From assembly GCA_030035585.1 (NCBI GenBank), contig CM057466.1, forward strand, positions 56,737,233 to 56,801,232: DNA of 64,000 bases. Reading direction: 5' to 3'. The DNA comes from Dugong dugon (taxonomy: Eukaryota > Chordata > Mammalia > Sirenia > Dugongidae). Every line of letters begins with the position of its first letter. Position 1 is the stretch's first letter. This document shows positions 43,007 to 54,140 of this stretch, one piece after another. Below the pieces are notes generated by a model, which was given only the letters and a program-made list of their open reading frames with translations, ran no database searches and was not told the origin of the DNA. Both the position numbers and the translations under genes were made by a program.

Positions 43007-43457
43007 TTGGGAGAGAGGGAGAAAGGAAAGAGTACTTTTTAGATACTCACCTCTCCAGCCCTCCTCTAATTTGTGCTTAAAAGGAGTTTTGCTTATAAAA
43101 AATGAAATATCTTTCTGCCTCCTCTCTCTACTCTCCTTATTCCCTGTGAGTGGATGTTGGGAGGATTTGTTAGAAAAAGTGGTGAAATGTGCCATGCAAT
43201 TACCACCGTAGGACACTCGCTTGGTTTGGGATGTGTGAAGTAGTTTTTCCTTGAGCTTTCTGTCCTGAAGACAAAGAGGAGGTCTGTCCAAGGAGAAGAT
43301 TGCCTCCAATACTCTGGGATGGAATCACAGGCACCAGGTTGTCTCCCAGTTCTTCAGGTTCTGTCCTGCACCACTCACCTGCTATGTCCAAATTCTTCAA
43401 ACAGTACAGCTCACTCCTCCCCAAAGGTCATCAGAAAGTTCCTGCTCTGTAGAAGTA
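43007..43457. other. Unique sequence, nothing recognised
   Basis: Apart from the inverted-repeat partner at 43125-43215, no feature is supported. Confidence 0.4.
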
Positions 43458-43615
43458 GTTGCCAATGCAGGCTGCATTTTAGAATCACCTGGGGTGATTT
43501 TAAGAAATACCATCGCCCAGGACCTTCCCCAAACCAACTGAAAAAGAATTTCTGGAACGGCGCTTGGGCATGAGTAATTATTGTTTCCCAGGAAATTCTA
43601 GTATGTTGAGAACCA
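43458..43615. repeat. MER5-like (hAT-Charlie) remnant
   Basis: 'ttttagaatcacctgggg', 'aagaaataccatcgcccagg', 'tttctggaacgg', 'gagaaccaccacc' follow the order of MER5-type non-autonomous hAT elements. Confidence 0.6.
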
Positions 43616-44440
43616 CCACCCAGGACCTTTGCTGGTCTTTCTGCTGGAAGGTCCATGTCTGCCTATCCCAGGCTCTTGCCTGAAAGATGATAGTTACTTT
43701 TTAACTTCTTTCCTAAGACACCCAAACCCAAATGGTCCTCTCCTCTGACACCAGTGACAATATGTTGGTGCTACTCTCATCATATCTCACTATGGTTATT
43801 TGTGACTTACATCCTCTACTAGATAATCTGCATTTGGAGGGTTCCTGGTAGCACAGATCAGAGCACCTGGTGCACTGTGGCTTCTTAATAACTATTGGAT
43901 TGAATTCAATGGGGGGAAAAGAGCTGCTTTTGGATTCCCTTGGGTTGTCAGGGAGTTACAGCCTCCCTTTCCTCATCCACGTTGGGCCAAGAGGCCGAAG
44001 CCTTTTATATTTTTCCCTGACAATTCACACCTTAATGATCTGGACCACACTCATTGTCTTAAGTCCAGATTGGTTCAAACGCGAATTTCAAGATCGTGTT
44101 GAGGACCTTGGAGTGCACTTGGAAAGGTTCAGACCAACAGAGATGAGGATACCAAGGCAGTGAACTGAATACTGCTTTGCAAATAGATCGATCAATCGAT
44201 GAACCTCATAGACTTTATTCTAGGAAAAAAAAAAGTCCCCCAAAGTCCCAACTTCCTTGGCATTTGAAGCTTTCTTTTTCAAAGCCAAAGCTGCTGTCTC
44301 TAATACCAACCAGTCCCCACTGCTCCTCTTAAATATTCCATCCTAATCAGACAATTGGCTACTCTGCTATAACCTTGCACATTCTTTAGGTTCCTTCTCT
44401 TTTCTCACACTGAATCGACTCTTGATGGAAATGTTTTTTT
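43616..44440. other. L2 fragment and unique sequence
   Basis: 43640-43900 has a sense L2 look ('gcctgaaagatgatagtt', 'gagggttcctggtagcacag', 'ataactattggattgaattc'). The rest is unassigned. A poly-T run lies at 44430-44449. Confidence 0.4.
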
Positions 44441-44449
44441 TTTTTTTTT

Positions 44450-44770
44450 CCTCCCCCTCACCTGGAACGGACTTCTCACTGTCTCTGAGAAAATCTTAAC
44501 CATCGTCAAGCAGGTCAAATTCAAATGTCAACTCCTAGGTGTCCCCAGCCAGAAATAATCTCCATCTCTTCCGTGCTTTCAAAGTACTTATTTTCTTACC
44601 GTTTAATCAGTTGGCATTTACTGAGCACCAAACATGTGCCAGATTCATTTATCCACTGCCTCATTCAATACTCTATTATAATGATTGGTGTCTTACCCTC
44701 TTGAGGGCAGAGGCTGAATCTTGTCCCTTTTTCTATCCTCCCTCCCCTGCCTGGGGTTTTTCATAAGCAG
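44450..44770 (+). repeat. L2, sense
   Basis: 'aaattcaaatgtcaactcct', 'ccccagccagaaataatctc', 'cttgagggcagaggctgaat' match the L2 3' region in order. Confidence 0.75.
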
Positions 44771-46685
44771 TAATGTTGTTGTCTGAGTTGGGTCTCGTTA
44801 ACAATATTCTAGGGAGTGTGAAACTTGGCATGGATTTTCTTCAGGATGGGGGTAAAAGTTTTATTTTGACTGATCAAGCCTCTGTAAGGTGTGGCATCTA
44901 TAGAAGGTGAGGAAATGATTTTAGAATGAAAGCCAACCTCCAGTAAGGGCTTTCCACGTAGTACTACCTTTACTTTCTTTCAACTGCACTTAGGATGGAT
45001 AAGAAATGCCTTCCCCAGAGTTGCTTCTTCAGCATTGAGGATCGAGTCGTTGGCACTGGGTTACAATGACTTCACCGCCATCCTGCTCCCACCTCCTCCA
45101 CTCCCTCCACTGACTTGCATGTGGCTGTTTCCTGCAGTAGGTCGGAGCTCTGTGTGAGCACACGGTGGCTGGCTTTCTCATCTAAGCTGCTGGAGTGTTC
45201 TCTGTCGCGTATACTTATGGGTAGCACAGGGACAGGCCTTCACAAACCTAGTTCTGGGACATCTGAAATTCACCTAGCTCTGCTGCCAAGCACCCCCCTT
45301 GGGTTTCCTCTGCTTGTCCGTCACCTAACCTTTTGCTGCCCATCAAAGGTATCTTTGGCAAGGTGTTTGCTTTCCCGGTGACCACGTGACTACTGCTATT
45401 TGGCTTCTTGGTGGTTAGATTGTGATGTTTCTAATTCTTAGAAAGAAGTACTAGGCACATTTTTCTAAAAGAGTAGAAATAAATCCTATGCTAACAGTAA
45501 TTACAAACTTAAAACACAACAAACTGCCAAGCCTCAAATCTTTTACAAGATCTGTCTCAAGTTTACAAGTGCAGATCCTATCTGTCTTTCTCCTTTCCAA
45601 CTTGGAGAGAGCTTAAGCTCTATCAGGGACTTGTCAAGGTGAAGAGAAGGAAAGGTTGAGGGAGAGACGTAGGAAAGCTATCGCAAAAGCTGGGAGAAAT
45701 GAAAGACTGCTGTATGGAAAGGCAGCCTCTGGAAGAAATGAAACATTGCTGAACGGAAGGGCGGTTTCAGGTGGCTTTGTGCAAAACGTAGTTTCTGTGG
45801 GAAACAGTTTTTTACGAAGTCAAGATGAATCGGTGTGTTAGTACAGAGATTTTTTTTTTCCTTCTACAAATGACCAAGAAAAATGGATTTTTAAAATGTA
45901 AACATTCTCTTGTAGTATTTACAGCTTCTCTAATATAGAAGGACAAAGGTCTCAGAGCTTAAAGTAAAAAGCAGGAACAGAGAGATAACAGTTCCTTTAC
46001 AGTTTGATTGTAATCTAAATATAACAGGAAAATCACTCTATACATACAGCACCGTGGTGGATAAATATCTGGGTTAGGAGATTATTGGGTCTTTTTTCCC
46101 TTTTTTCCTTACTTTTCTTTTCTATAGTTTTCTTTGTCTTTGAGAAAGGCCTTTAGTGATGAAGATAAATAGGTGTGGAATGAAAAGCCAAGGTTGGGCT
46201 TTGCTGATAGAGGGTTTGGGGAAACGATTTGTTAGGGCAGAGAAGCTAATAGGTTAAATGTGAGACCTCAGAGATTGCATGGTGCAATTCTTCATTTTAC
46301 TCGGGAGGGTACTGAGGGCTGGCAGGTGAACAGTCTGAGGAAGCTCAAAACCTCAGAGCAGGAAGTATCAGACTTGCCGACATCATAATACATGGGAAAT
46401 GTACTTAAAACAAACAAACAAACAAAAAAACTGGTGATCTAAAGAAAAACCTACATTACCTCCACTGTGACCTCTATTATCTTTGGTGGCAAAGTCATTC
46501 ACCAATAGAAACTCTGTTGTTCCCTTTAGGCATCTTGTTTGCTGTTTAGTGAGTTTCGTCCACGCTGTGTCTCACTCTGTTGTTGGTGCTTGAAAAGTTT
46601 CCATACCTTTAGGTTTTGCTCCCTGCCTGTTAGTTGCCCTGAAGTCTCACCACTCTAGGAGAGCCTTTGGTGAGTGTTGTGTGGG
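44771..46685. other. Unique sequence, low repeat content
   Basis: About 1.9 kb with no family I can name apart from a small (CAAA)n at 46405-46430 and two diverged ~43-bp tandem units at about 45690-45775. No open frame shows a known domain. Confidence 0.4.
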
Positions 46686-46689
46686 GCTG

Positions 46690-46893
46690 GTCTCCTTGGG
46701 TGGTATAAACGGTTAATGTGTTTGGCTGTTAACCGAAAGGTTGGAGTTCGAGTCCACCGGGAGGCATCTCAGACAAAAGGCCCGGTGATCTACTTCCAAA
46801 AAATCAGCCATTGAAAACCCTATGGAGCACAGTTCTACTCTGACACACATGAGGTAGCCATGAGTTGGAAGTGACTTGGTGGCAACTGGTTCA
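46690..46893 (+). mobile_element. AfroSINE, 'cacccagaggcacc' class
   Basis: 'ctccttgggtggtataaacg', 'gttcgagtccaccgggaggc', 'ggtgatctacttccaaaaaa', 'gttggaagtgacttggtggc'. No clean TSD. Confidence 0.93.
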
Positions 46894-47621
46894 CGACTGG
46901 GGGACGCTGGTGCAGCAGGGGCCCAGAGAACAGTGTTGACACTGCTCCTTTCTCAGTGCTCAGAGCACAGGTGTGTGGGCCCGCGGGTTCATTGTGAAGC
47001 TCCAACTTCTCCTCCCAGCGATACTTGGTTCTGTGGCTGCTGACGTGCACCTGGCTCCCTCCATACTGCACATTCCGCTGAGGCCAGCTCCAGGCCTCAG
47101 CCCTGTGATCGCTGTTGGAGTGTCCTCTGTGAGAAGAAAGAGCCACCTGCAGGCCCAGGAACCATAGATCAACCTGTATCTCCCTGTAGAGTGTAAGCTC
47201 TGTGAGGACAGGGATGACATCTCATTTATCTCTGCATCCCCACGTTTAACCCAGCGTAGGTTAACATTCATGGAATGATGTGACATTAGATGGCCGTTTG
47301 TGTCAATGAAAACAAAAACCAAGCCTTTCCTTTCATTCATTTGTTAATCAAACTGTTGCTGAGCCTGTTCTACGCACCAGGAGCAAGAGTGGTGCTGGAA
47401 ATACAGTCCCTGCTCTCAAAGGATAACCAGTTCAATAATCTGAAAAAGGAATTGGATAACTCAATCAAAATATGCTCACCAGGGGCTTCGCAAGGGGACC
47501 AGAGCCTGATGTTCATCAGAGGAGCAATGGGAGAAGCCAGCGGCATCAAAATAATTTTGGATATTGTTGTTGCCATTGATGAAGTACGGTTGGCATTAAA
47601 TAAAGCTTAGATGAAAAATGG
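46894..47621. other. Unique sequence with L2 fragments
   Basis: 47180-47290 is a sense L2 3' end ('gagtgtaagctctgtgagga'). 47335-47620 resembles an antisense L2 ('gcaccaggagcaagagtggt', 'acagtccctgctctcaaagg'). The 106-aa open frame at 47290 is within this L2 and is not called. Confidence 0.5.
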
Positions 47622-47624
47622 GTG

Positions 47625-47957
47625 CAGTGGTGGTTCAGTGGTAGAGTTCTCATCTTTCATTTGGGAGACCTAGGTTCGATTCCCAGTTGATGCACCTCAC
47701 GTGCAGCCACCACTCGTTTGTTAGTGGAGGCTTGTGTGTTTCTCTGAACAGGTTTCAGTGGAGCTTCCAGACTAAAACAGACTAGGAAGAAAGGCTTGGC
47801 AATCTACCTAAAAAAAATCAGCCAGTGAAAGCCTATGGATCACAATGGTCCAGTCTACACCTATCATGGGGATGGTACAAGACCAGGCAGCGTTTCGTTC
47901 CATTGTGCATGGGGTCGCCATGAGTTGCCCTGAGATGGCAGCTAACAACAACAATAG
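47625..47957 (+). mobile_element. tRNA-Gly-headed chimeric SINE, full length
   Basis: The head 'gcagtggtggttcagtggta' plus B-box 'ggttcgattcc' (47673-47683) and acceptor end 'gatgcacc' match a tRNA-Gly(GCC) gene in layout, although the anticodon has drifted. The body has two RTE-derived blocks: 'aacaggtttcagtggagctt' and 'agactaggaagaaaggcttg' correspond to RTE 21140-21190. 'gatggtacaagaccaggcag', 'cgtttcgttcc' and 'gatggcagctaacaacaac' correspond to RTE 24246-24330. Confidence 0.92.
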
Positions 47958-49183
47958 AGGAGAAGCAAGGGCTGGTTTATTCATTTTTGGTTTAACCACC
48001 CAATCAGGTGTATACCCTATTTATCTCAATTTTTATTGCAGGGAAAAACAGATTCAAAGCTTCGGTATCAAATGCCTTAGCATATCACCAAGTTCCTCTA
48101 TTGCCTATGAAGACACCTGCTTGTCTCCTGAGTCCTCCCCAATTAACGATCTTCAAGAAATTAAGAAATTTCCTGGATGAGTTGCCCAGGTCATGGGGGT
48201 GATGCTATGGGGCAGGCGAGCATACGTTGCCCTGGAGAGACGGCCCTTTACAAGAGATACATTGTGTGACACAGGCAGATAAACTTGTCAAACTGGTTCT
48301 AAGCCCAAAATGTGTGATGTTTTATGTAAGAAAATGAGCAAATTATATATTTTTTGGAACCTGCACGCCACTGCCTCTGTAAAATATTACTGAGTGAAGA
48401 GTAAATTTCCCCCTACCTGCCTTGTCAGGTTGGGGATTGGGTAGACTCAGGTGGTGGTAGGGGGACTTTATTTGCTCAACATCTAACACCAGGCCATACT
48501 TGTGACAGTCTGATACATGGCTGTGAATAGCAAGTATATCACAAGGGTTCTCAAATATGAAAGTGGTGCTGGAACAAAGAGCAGGCACCAAACAGACTTC
48601 CTCTGTTAAAGATTATCCCGAGTGTCACCTGGGTGCCAACATTCCCATAAATCCCAGCAGCTATAAGCAGCTCTATCTCACCTCGTGCAACTCAACGGCT
48701 TTGAAACCTTGCCCAGGCCCTCATAGCATTCCATGAAACTACCTCATCACAGGGGAATGGACTTTATCTTGGAGACTGTAAGTGTGTTTGCTTTAAAGAT
48801 GATTTACCACACTCTCAACAATTACCAAATTTCCTAAATTAAACCTGGTCTCTTGTTATAATTATGTATCTCGAAGCTTCATCAAGAGGAATGTATCAGC
48901 GAGGGAAGTGTGAATCTCTCTAGGTTGGCCTTTCAGATGAATCTGAAGGCTAAGTCCAAGTTCAAGGGAAGCAAAGATAGTAAAGTTTCTCATGGGGGAA
49001 GGCAGGAACCAGAACCAGTGCCAGCCAGAGAGACAAACTGGAAGAAACTTTTTCCTAAACTTCCTCCTTCTAGGTCCTAACTCCATGTCTTTTTTTTTGA
49101 AAGTGAGGCTCTCAAGGTACATAATTTATGATTAATAAAACAAAAGAGAAATTAGTGTCTCTTTTTTCTTGGCCTAGGACAGT
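47958..49183. other. Unique sequence, nothing recognised
   Basis: No exon or named repeat supported. Confidence 0.4.
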
Positions 49184-49384
49184 AGGACATCATGTTTGGT
49201 AAAATAGAGGGTAAGTGAAAAAGAGGAAGACCCTCTATGAGATGGATTGAGACAGTGGCTACAACAATAGGGTCAAGTGTGATGACGATTGTGAGGATGG
49301 TGCAGGACCAAGCAGTGTTTCATTCTATTGTACACAGGGTCGCTATGAGTTGGAACCGACTGTACGGCATGTAACAACAACAAT
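49184..49384 (+). mobile_element. RTE 3' fragment, sense
   Basis: 'acatcatgtttggtaaaata', 'ctatgagatggattgagaca', 'gaggatggtgcaggaccaag', 'gttggaaccgactgtacggc', ending 'aacaacaacaa'. It aligns with 24138-24330 of the long RTE copy. Confidence 0.92.
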
Positions 49385-50095
49385 AAGTCCAGTAAGAGAA
49401 GTCAGACTCTGAGAAAAGTGAATCCATTTAACTCACAGGGAGGAGAGCATACCCCTCACCAGACCCCTCATTAGACACTCTTCTCTTCCTCGTTGGTTCT
49501 GTTCTGTAGCAACGACCACTCATGGCTTCTGACCCCTCAGCCCTGGCTCTGAAAGGGACTAGCCTACATTCCTTGCTGAAATTTGCTCCCTTTGCTCTAT
49601 TTTCCTGAGGGTAGAGGCTTCCCTCAGAGTGCTTACAGTCCAGTTAAAGGGTAAGAGCTAACTCATGAAAACCATCAGAGACCAAATACAAGACAGCATA
49701 ATTCAACAGGAGAGGTGAGGTGGCCCATGGGTTCTGAGATGATCCTTGAGCCGGGCATCCAAGAGTGAATAGGATTTGGACACATAAGGAGAGGGTGTTC
49801 GAGATGAGGGAAATGTCACACCATCGGTAGATGAAAGTTACGAGCTCATTTTATAGAAGCAGAGCCTTTGCGCCATTTTGTAGAAACGTGTGGTGGAGGT
49901 GGGTGGTTTCAAAAGTGGGATCAAAGTGCTCTGCTTCTGGAATTGGGCAGCAGACTTCAGAGAAGTTCTGGGTTAGAGAACCGGAGGTGCTTTCTGGCTC
50001 AGAAGTGCCATGGTGCCCTACGCGGACATGAGTGGGCACAAAATGTCCAACAGATGTGCTGCCGATTTTTCTTTCAGCTGAGGCTGCTTACTCCA
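49385..50095. other. Unique sequence, nothing recognised
   Basis: No gene or named repeat supported. The overlapping open frames at 49831 and 49868 have no domains. Confidence 0.4.
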
Positions 50096-50099
50096 GGGG

Positions 50100-50290
50100 T
50101 GGTGTGGACTGTGAGTCAGACACACCTAGGATGGAATTCTGACTCTGCTCTTATATGCTTGAGCTATTTTGGACATATGACTTAAACACTTTACACATTG
50201 GGAATGATGATGCTCTCTTTCCAGAGCTAATCTGAGGGAAAACATGAGGTGAAATATCAAATGCTTGGGGCTCCATAAATGTTTATTTCC
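50100..50290 (+). repeat. MIR, sense
   Basis: 'ggactgtgagtcagacacac', 'atggaattctgactctgctc', 'tgggaatgatgatgctctct', 'ggggctccataaatgtttat' follow MIR order. Confidence 0.75.
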
Positions 50291-52360
50291 TTTTTTCTTC
50301 CTGTTTTACTTTTCTAGAGGGATGCCCCAATTTTTATTTTGCCTGGCTGGGACTTCCTCTCACGTCCCCCCACCCCTCCAAATTGTCCCTGGGCTCTGTT
50401 TGAAAGACCTGAGTGTGTGTGTGGAAAGATTAAGCTGTCCTTTTTAAAAAGGAGACATGTATTCAAAATAGGGCACATCAAAAGTAAAAGTAGGTGACAA
50501 ATGTTTATATTTGGAAAGTGCTTCACTTTGATCCTGGTTTCTATTTTTTGAGAGCTTGACAAATGTGCCCGCTGGGCCTTGGCTTCAAACATCTTCAGTC
50601 AGCAGAGCACTTTACTTGATGGGAACTCATTTGATCTGCCCCTGCTGGTCCAGGAGATTCGCAGTTGCAGAATTGGGCTCCTCTTGTCTCCCCGTAGTCC
50701 TCCCCGAGCTGGTGTGGCCAGGCCAGGCCTGGACTGTGTCTGCTTCTCTGAAATCCAGCTCTGAGGCCTGCAGATGCCAGAGGCTGGTGGAGGCCACCCT
50801 GGCTGCTTGCTCTAGAGGTTCCAAGTGGCCATCATGGATGGTCACTTCTCTGCCTTCCTCCCTCCTCCATGAGGTCACATTAAACTTTTTCAAGTAACTT
50901 CTGACCTGTCTACTTAGGAAGGTGCCAAAGGTCATTTCCTCAGATTGAGAAATTCTCTGTGAGAGAGGGGTTGTGTGGCATTGAGCGCCCACGGATGCCT
51001 ACCTGCGGTCAGCTGCAGAACTCCATTTTCCAGGGTTTTTAGACTTCTTGTGGGGGGGAAATCTTGACAGCTTAGAAAACATGTTTAGCCACCACATCCT
51101 GCTTGACTCTTGTGGGTAGGTTATAAAAAGATGCCATGTGTGAGGTGACTTAGGGTGATAATGGGAGCCCACAGCCTTGTGCAAGTTTTTAATGCTCCAA
51201 CCATGAAGAAGCTGTGGCTGACTGCGAGGCTGGTTTTCACTGGAAGGCTTCCTTGTCCACAAAGAAGGTTTTTTTTTTTTTTTTTTTTTCAGTTTAAACA
51301 GAAGGTCAGTGGGATAGTGTCTACTATCCCTGCCAGGGTCAGTACACAAGCAGGAAAGTAGGACCCACTCTGAATATTTCCAACAGACACATCTGGACTT
51401 CAATGCCAGGAATCAGTTACGTAGGTGCAGGAAGAGCTGAGAGGGCAGACGGGACAGTGAGGCAACTGAGAGGTTAGCTACAGCAGGGAGCCATGACCAT
51501 CCTGGGCTCCAGGAACACAGGAGGAGGTGAGATTGCTTGATACTGGGGCTGGGGCCATCTGGCAGATTCTGGGATCACAGCAGGTTCATCTTGCAGGAGC
51601 CAGAGCCCTGGAGGAGATGTATCCTTAGTCACAGACAAGGAGGGGGAGAAAGGCCCTTCCTCTTTCTACCATGCATGTCTCACCTGAACTTCCATTGGCC
51701 ATTGCTGAAACCAGACAGGAGCCAATTGGCACAGATCTTGGGAAGTCTAATCTGCTGGGGTCAGCCTTCTGACTCACCTTTGAGATGTAGAGCAGAGCAG
51801 GGAAGAGTGAGAAGGTTTTGGGCACCCAGTCTTTAGAGGTCTGCTTTAGGACAGGAGACCTGTAACTTCCTCCTTCTGGGGAAACCAGAAAGGGTGGGAG
51901 GAGGGGAGAAGGCCAAGGCCCTGGAAAGTGAGTGGCATGCAATTATGTCCAGTCTGTGCTAAGCAGAGATACTTCTGTGTGCAGCTGCTCACCAGGCACC
52001 AATATCCTCACAGAAACACTCATCCTGAATAACTTGTGGGGTCCCTCAACAATGCTCTGTTCTCAGAACTACTGGCTTTGGCAGGTGGCATTTCCAAGAA
52101 GGCTCTGGATGGGATTAGCAAGCTATGAATTCCCCCCAGGGATTACAGAGAAATGTGACTCTTACATGCCTTGATAACTAAGAGGCACATTTGTTTGGCT
52201 TCTTATGGTAAACGCTGGGTTGTGGTGATGTTTGGGCTATGAGGACTCATGTCGATTTCTGGGAATCTGTAGTTTGTTGTACATCTTTTATTTGGTTCCT
52301 CTTAAACAGCTTTACAGACGCTGCCTTCTTTTTTTGTCTAGATGTGTCCTATGGGTGATG
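50291..52360. other. Unique sequence, nothing recognised
   Basis: About 2 kb with little interspersed repeat. A run of about 20 T lies at 51270-51290. No open frame has a recognisable domain. If this interval lies in a gene, it is intronic. Confidence 0.4.
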
Positions 52361-52621
52361 TGTGCGTGATGGTTAAGGTTGTGTGTCACCTTGGCTGAGC
52401 CGTGTTTCTCAGTGGTTTGACAGTTATGTAATAATGTAGGCATCCTTCATGATGTGATCTGATGTGATCAGCCAATCAGTTGTAAGGGGAGTTTCCTTGG
52501 GGTTGTGGCCTACATCCAATACATATATGGATGTTCTGGCAAAGCTTGCTTGCTTGCTTTGGATCCTGCATCTAGCTTATCACCATCTGACTTCTGGTTC
52601 TTGGAACTTGTGCCAGCTGCC

Positions 52622-52861
52622 TACCATATTGCCTGCTGATCTTGGGATTCGTCAGCCTCTGCAGCCTCTGAGACAGTGGTCTGCCATCTTACTTGCTTAT
52701 CTTGGGATTTGTCAGCTTCTGTAGCCTGTGATTCAGCAGCCCGCTGCTCTACCTACTGCTCTTGAATTTGTCAGCCTCCCACAGTCTGTGAGCCAGAGGC
52801 CTGTCATCTGACCTGACAATCTTGGGTTCGCCTGCTCCTGCAGCTATATGAGTCAGAGGAA
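52622..52861 (+). repeat. 60-bp tandem repeat, four units
   Basis: The block 'cttgggatt(c/t)gtcagc' recurs with an exact 60-bp period at 52641, 52701, 52761 (as 'cttgaatttgtcagc') and 52821 (diverged). Each is followed by a 'tgtgag.cag' type segment and a '(c)tg(c/t)catct' segment. A partial unit lies upstream at about 52600 and another downstream at about 52889. Confidence 0.9.
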
Positions 52862-52964
52862 GCCTCCAGCCTGATGTCTGACCCACAGACTTGGGACTTG
52901 CCAGCCTCTACAATCATGTGAACCATTTCCTTGAGCTAAATCTCTCTCTCTATATATATATATA

Positions 52965-53893
52965 CAAGGGTAAGTAAAAAAAAGTATTGCTACTAGGATT
53001 CCAGTTCATATGTGCACGGATTTATTCCCAACAAAACATGTTTAAACAGGTCTCTGCGATCAGTAGATGACTGCAGATAAGTTCTCTCAGTAGTGCACTA
53101 GTCTTAGTCTTGTTAGGGTACTTTCAAAAAAAAAAAGCATACTTTTTGTGCCATGGAAAAAAGTGATTTTTGAGGTCATGGTTAATATCAAATTTTTAAC
53201 AAAACTCAAATAGACGTCTTTTCAAATCATTGAAGCTTTGCAACAAGTTTATGGGAATGCTTCCCCACATAAAACAACAGGTTTTAGATGGATCAAGCAT
53301 TCTAAGGAAGGTTGGGAAGACCTCAAAGATGAGCCAAGACAGGGAAGCCTGCTCAGAAGGTTATGGTGACTGTTTTTTGGAATTTCAAAAGGATAATCTT
53401 GCTAGATTTTCTCAAAGACACAAGACCATCATGGTGGCTTATTATGAAGAAGTTTTAAGAAAATTGAAAACTGCATTGGTGAGAAAAAGTCCAGGAAGTA
53501 GTGCCAAGGAATTTTTTTGCATCACAACAGTGTACCTGCTCGTTCTTTGAGGGTAGCAAAGGCTGTCCTACGAGAATTTTGTTGGGAAACCTTACCCCAT
53601 CCACCCTACAGCCCCGATCTTTTCCCTTCAGACTTTTTGATCCCCAAACTCAAAGAACATTTAAAAGAAACACAATTTGAGTCCCTCAAGGATGCCAAAA
53701 CTTCCATTTTGACATGGTATAAATCAAAGAACTCAGAATTCTTTGGGGAAGGATTAGAGAGCTAAAAACACTGCCTTTAGAAGTGTATAGACCTAGATAG
53801 AGGATACGTTGAGAAACAATAGCTTCACATTTTATATTTTTGTTTAATAAAGATTTCTACAATTTTTTAGCAATACTTTTTGACTTACCCTCA
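52965..53893 (+). mobile_element. Mariner (Tc1/mariner) element, internally deleted
   Basis: Terminal inverted repeats of about 26 bp ('agggtaagt.aaaaagtattgcta' type) lie at 52965-52993 and 53867-53893, flanked by TA dinucleotides (52963-52964 and 53894-53895). That is the mariner insertion signature. It is 929 bp, against roughly 1.3 kb for complete mammalian mariners. It sits in a (TA)n run near the end of the LTR. Confidence 0.92.
53224..53765 (+). pseudogene. Mariner transposase pseudogene
   Basis: Three frames hold pieces of a mariner transposase. From 53224, a helix-turn-helix part reads QIIEALQQVYGN, then WIKHSKEGW and DEPRQG. Near 53345-53510 a mid-domain fragment follows in another frame. 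At about 53575-53765 the C-terminal catalytic part has HPPYSPDL and PSDF, with two of the three acidic residues visible, ending at a stop at 53763. The region normally holding the first catalytic Asp, and the linker after the HTH, appear missing, and frameshifts separate the parts. It cannot make an active enzyme. Confidence 0.9.
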
Positions 53894-53945
53894 TATGTAT
53901 ATATACACACTTCCTTGGTTTTGTTTATCTAGAGAACAAGACAAT

Positions 53946-54140
53946 GTGAGAATATATTTGTTGAGAGTTGAGGGGCTGAGGGACATGGGTTGCTAAGCAA
54001 TTCTCTGGAAGTGCAGGCCTATAGATTGTACATGTTTGGGTCACCTTGGAAAGATGCTCTGCTGTCCCAGCCCTCTGTTCTGTCTTTTTGACAAGTGGGA
54101 GTTATAGAAGCTTAATCACAACCCTTCACTGTCCCCACAA
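53946..54140. other. Unique sequence
   Basis: Nothing recognised. Confidence 0.35.

Larger units (their letters stand above)
52361..53945 (+). mobile_element. LTR-like element with internal tandem repeat, split by mariner
   Basis: Starts 'tgtgcgtgatggttaaggtt', 'gtgtcaccttggctgagccg', 'atcagccaatcagttgtaag' and, after the mariner, ends 'ggttttgtttatctagagaa'. This order is that of a MaLR/ERVL-like LTR family in mammals. No internal viral sequence is attached. It is about 640 bp after removing the mariner. Confidence 0.6.

Noticed and set aside
47290-47610. 106-aa open frame (MAVCVNENKNQAFPF...)
   Set aside because: Covers L2-like sequence; no domain and no conserved start context.
47625-47696. 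Possible tRNA-Gly gene
   Set aside because: The anticodon region reads 'tctcatctttcat' instead of a GCC loop and the RTE-derived body follows directly.
50556-50992. Overlapping 113-aa and 121-aa open frames on opposite strands
   Set aside because: GC-richer unique sequence without a recognisable domain or splice context; coding potential cannot be supported by eye.
51270-51290. Long T run as the poly-A tail of an antisense retrocopy
   Set aside because: No retrotransposon or gene sequence follows it and no TSD was found.
52622-52861. CRISPR-like regular spacing
   Set aside because: Repeats and spacers all diverge together as 60-bp tandem units in an LTR-like element of a mammalian genome.
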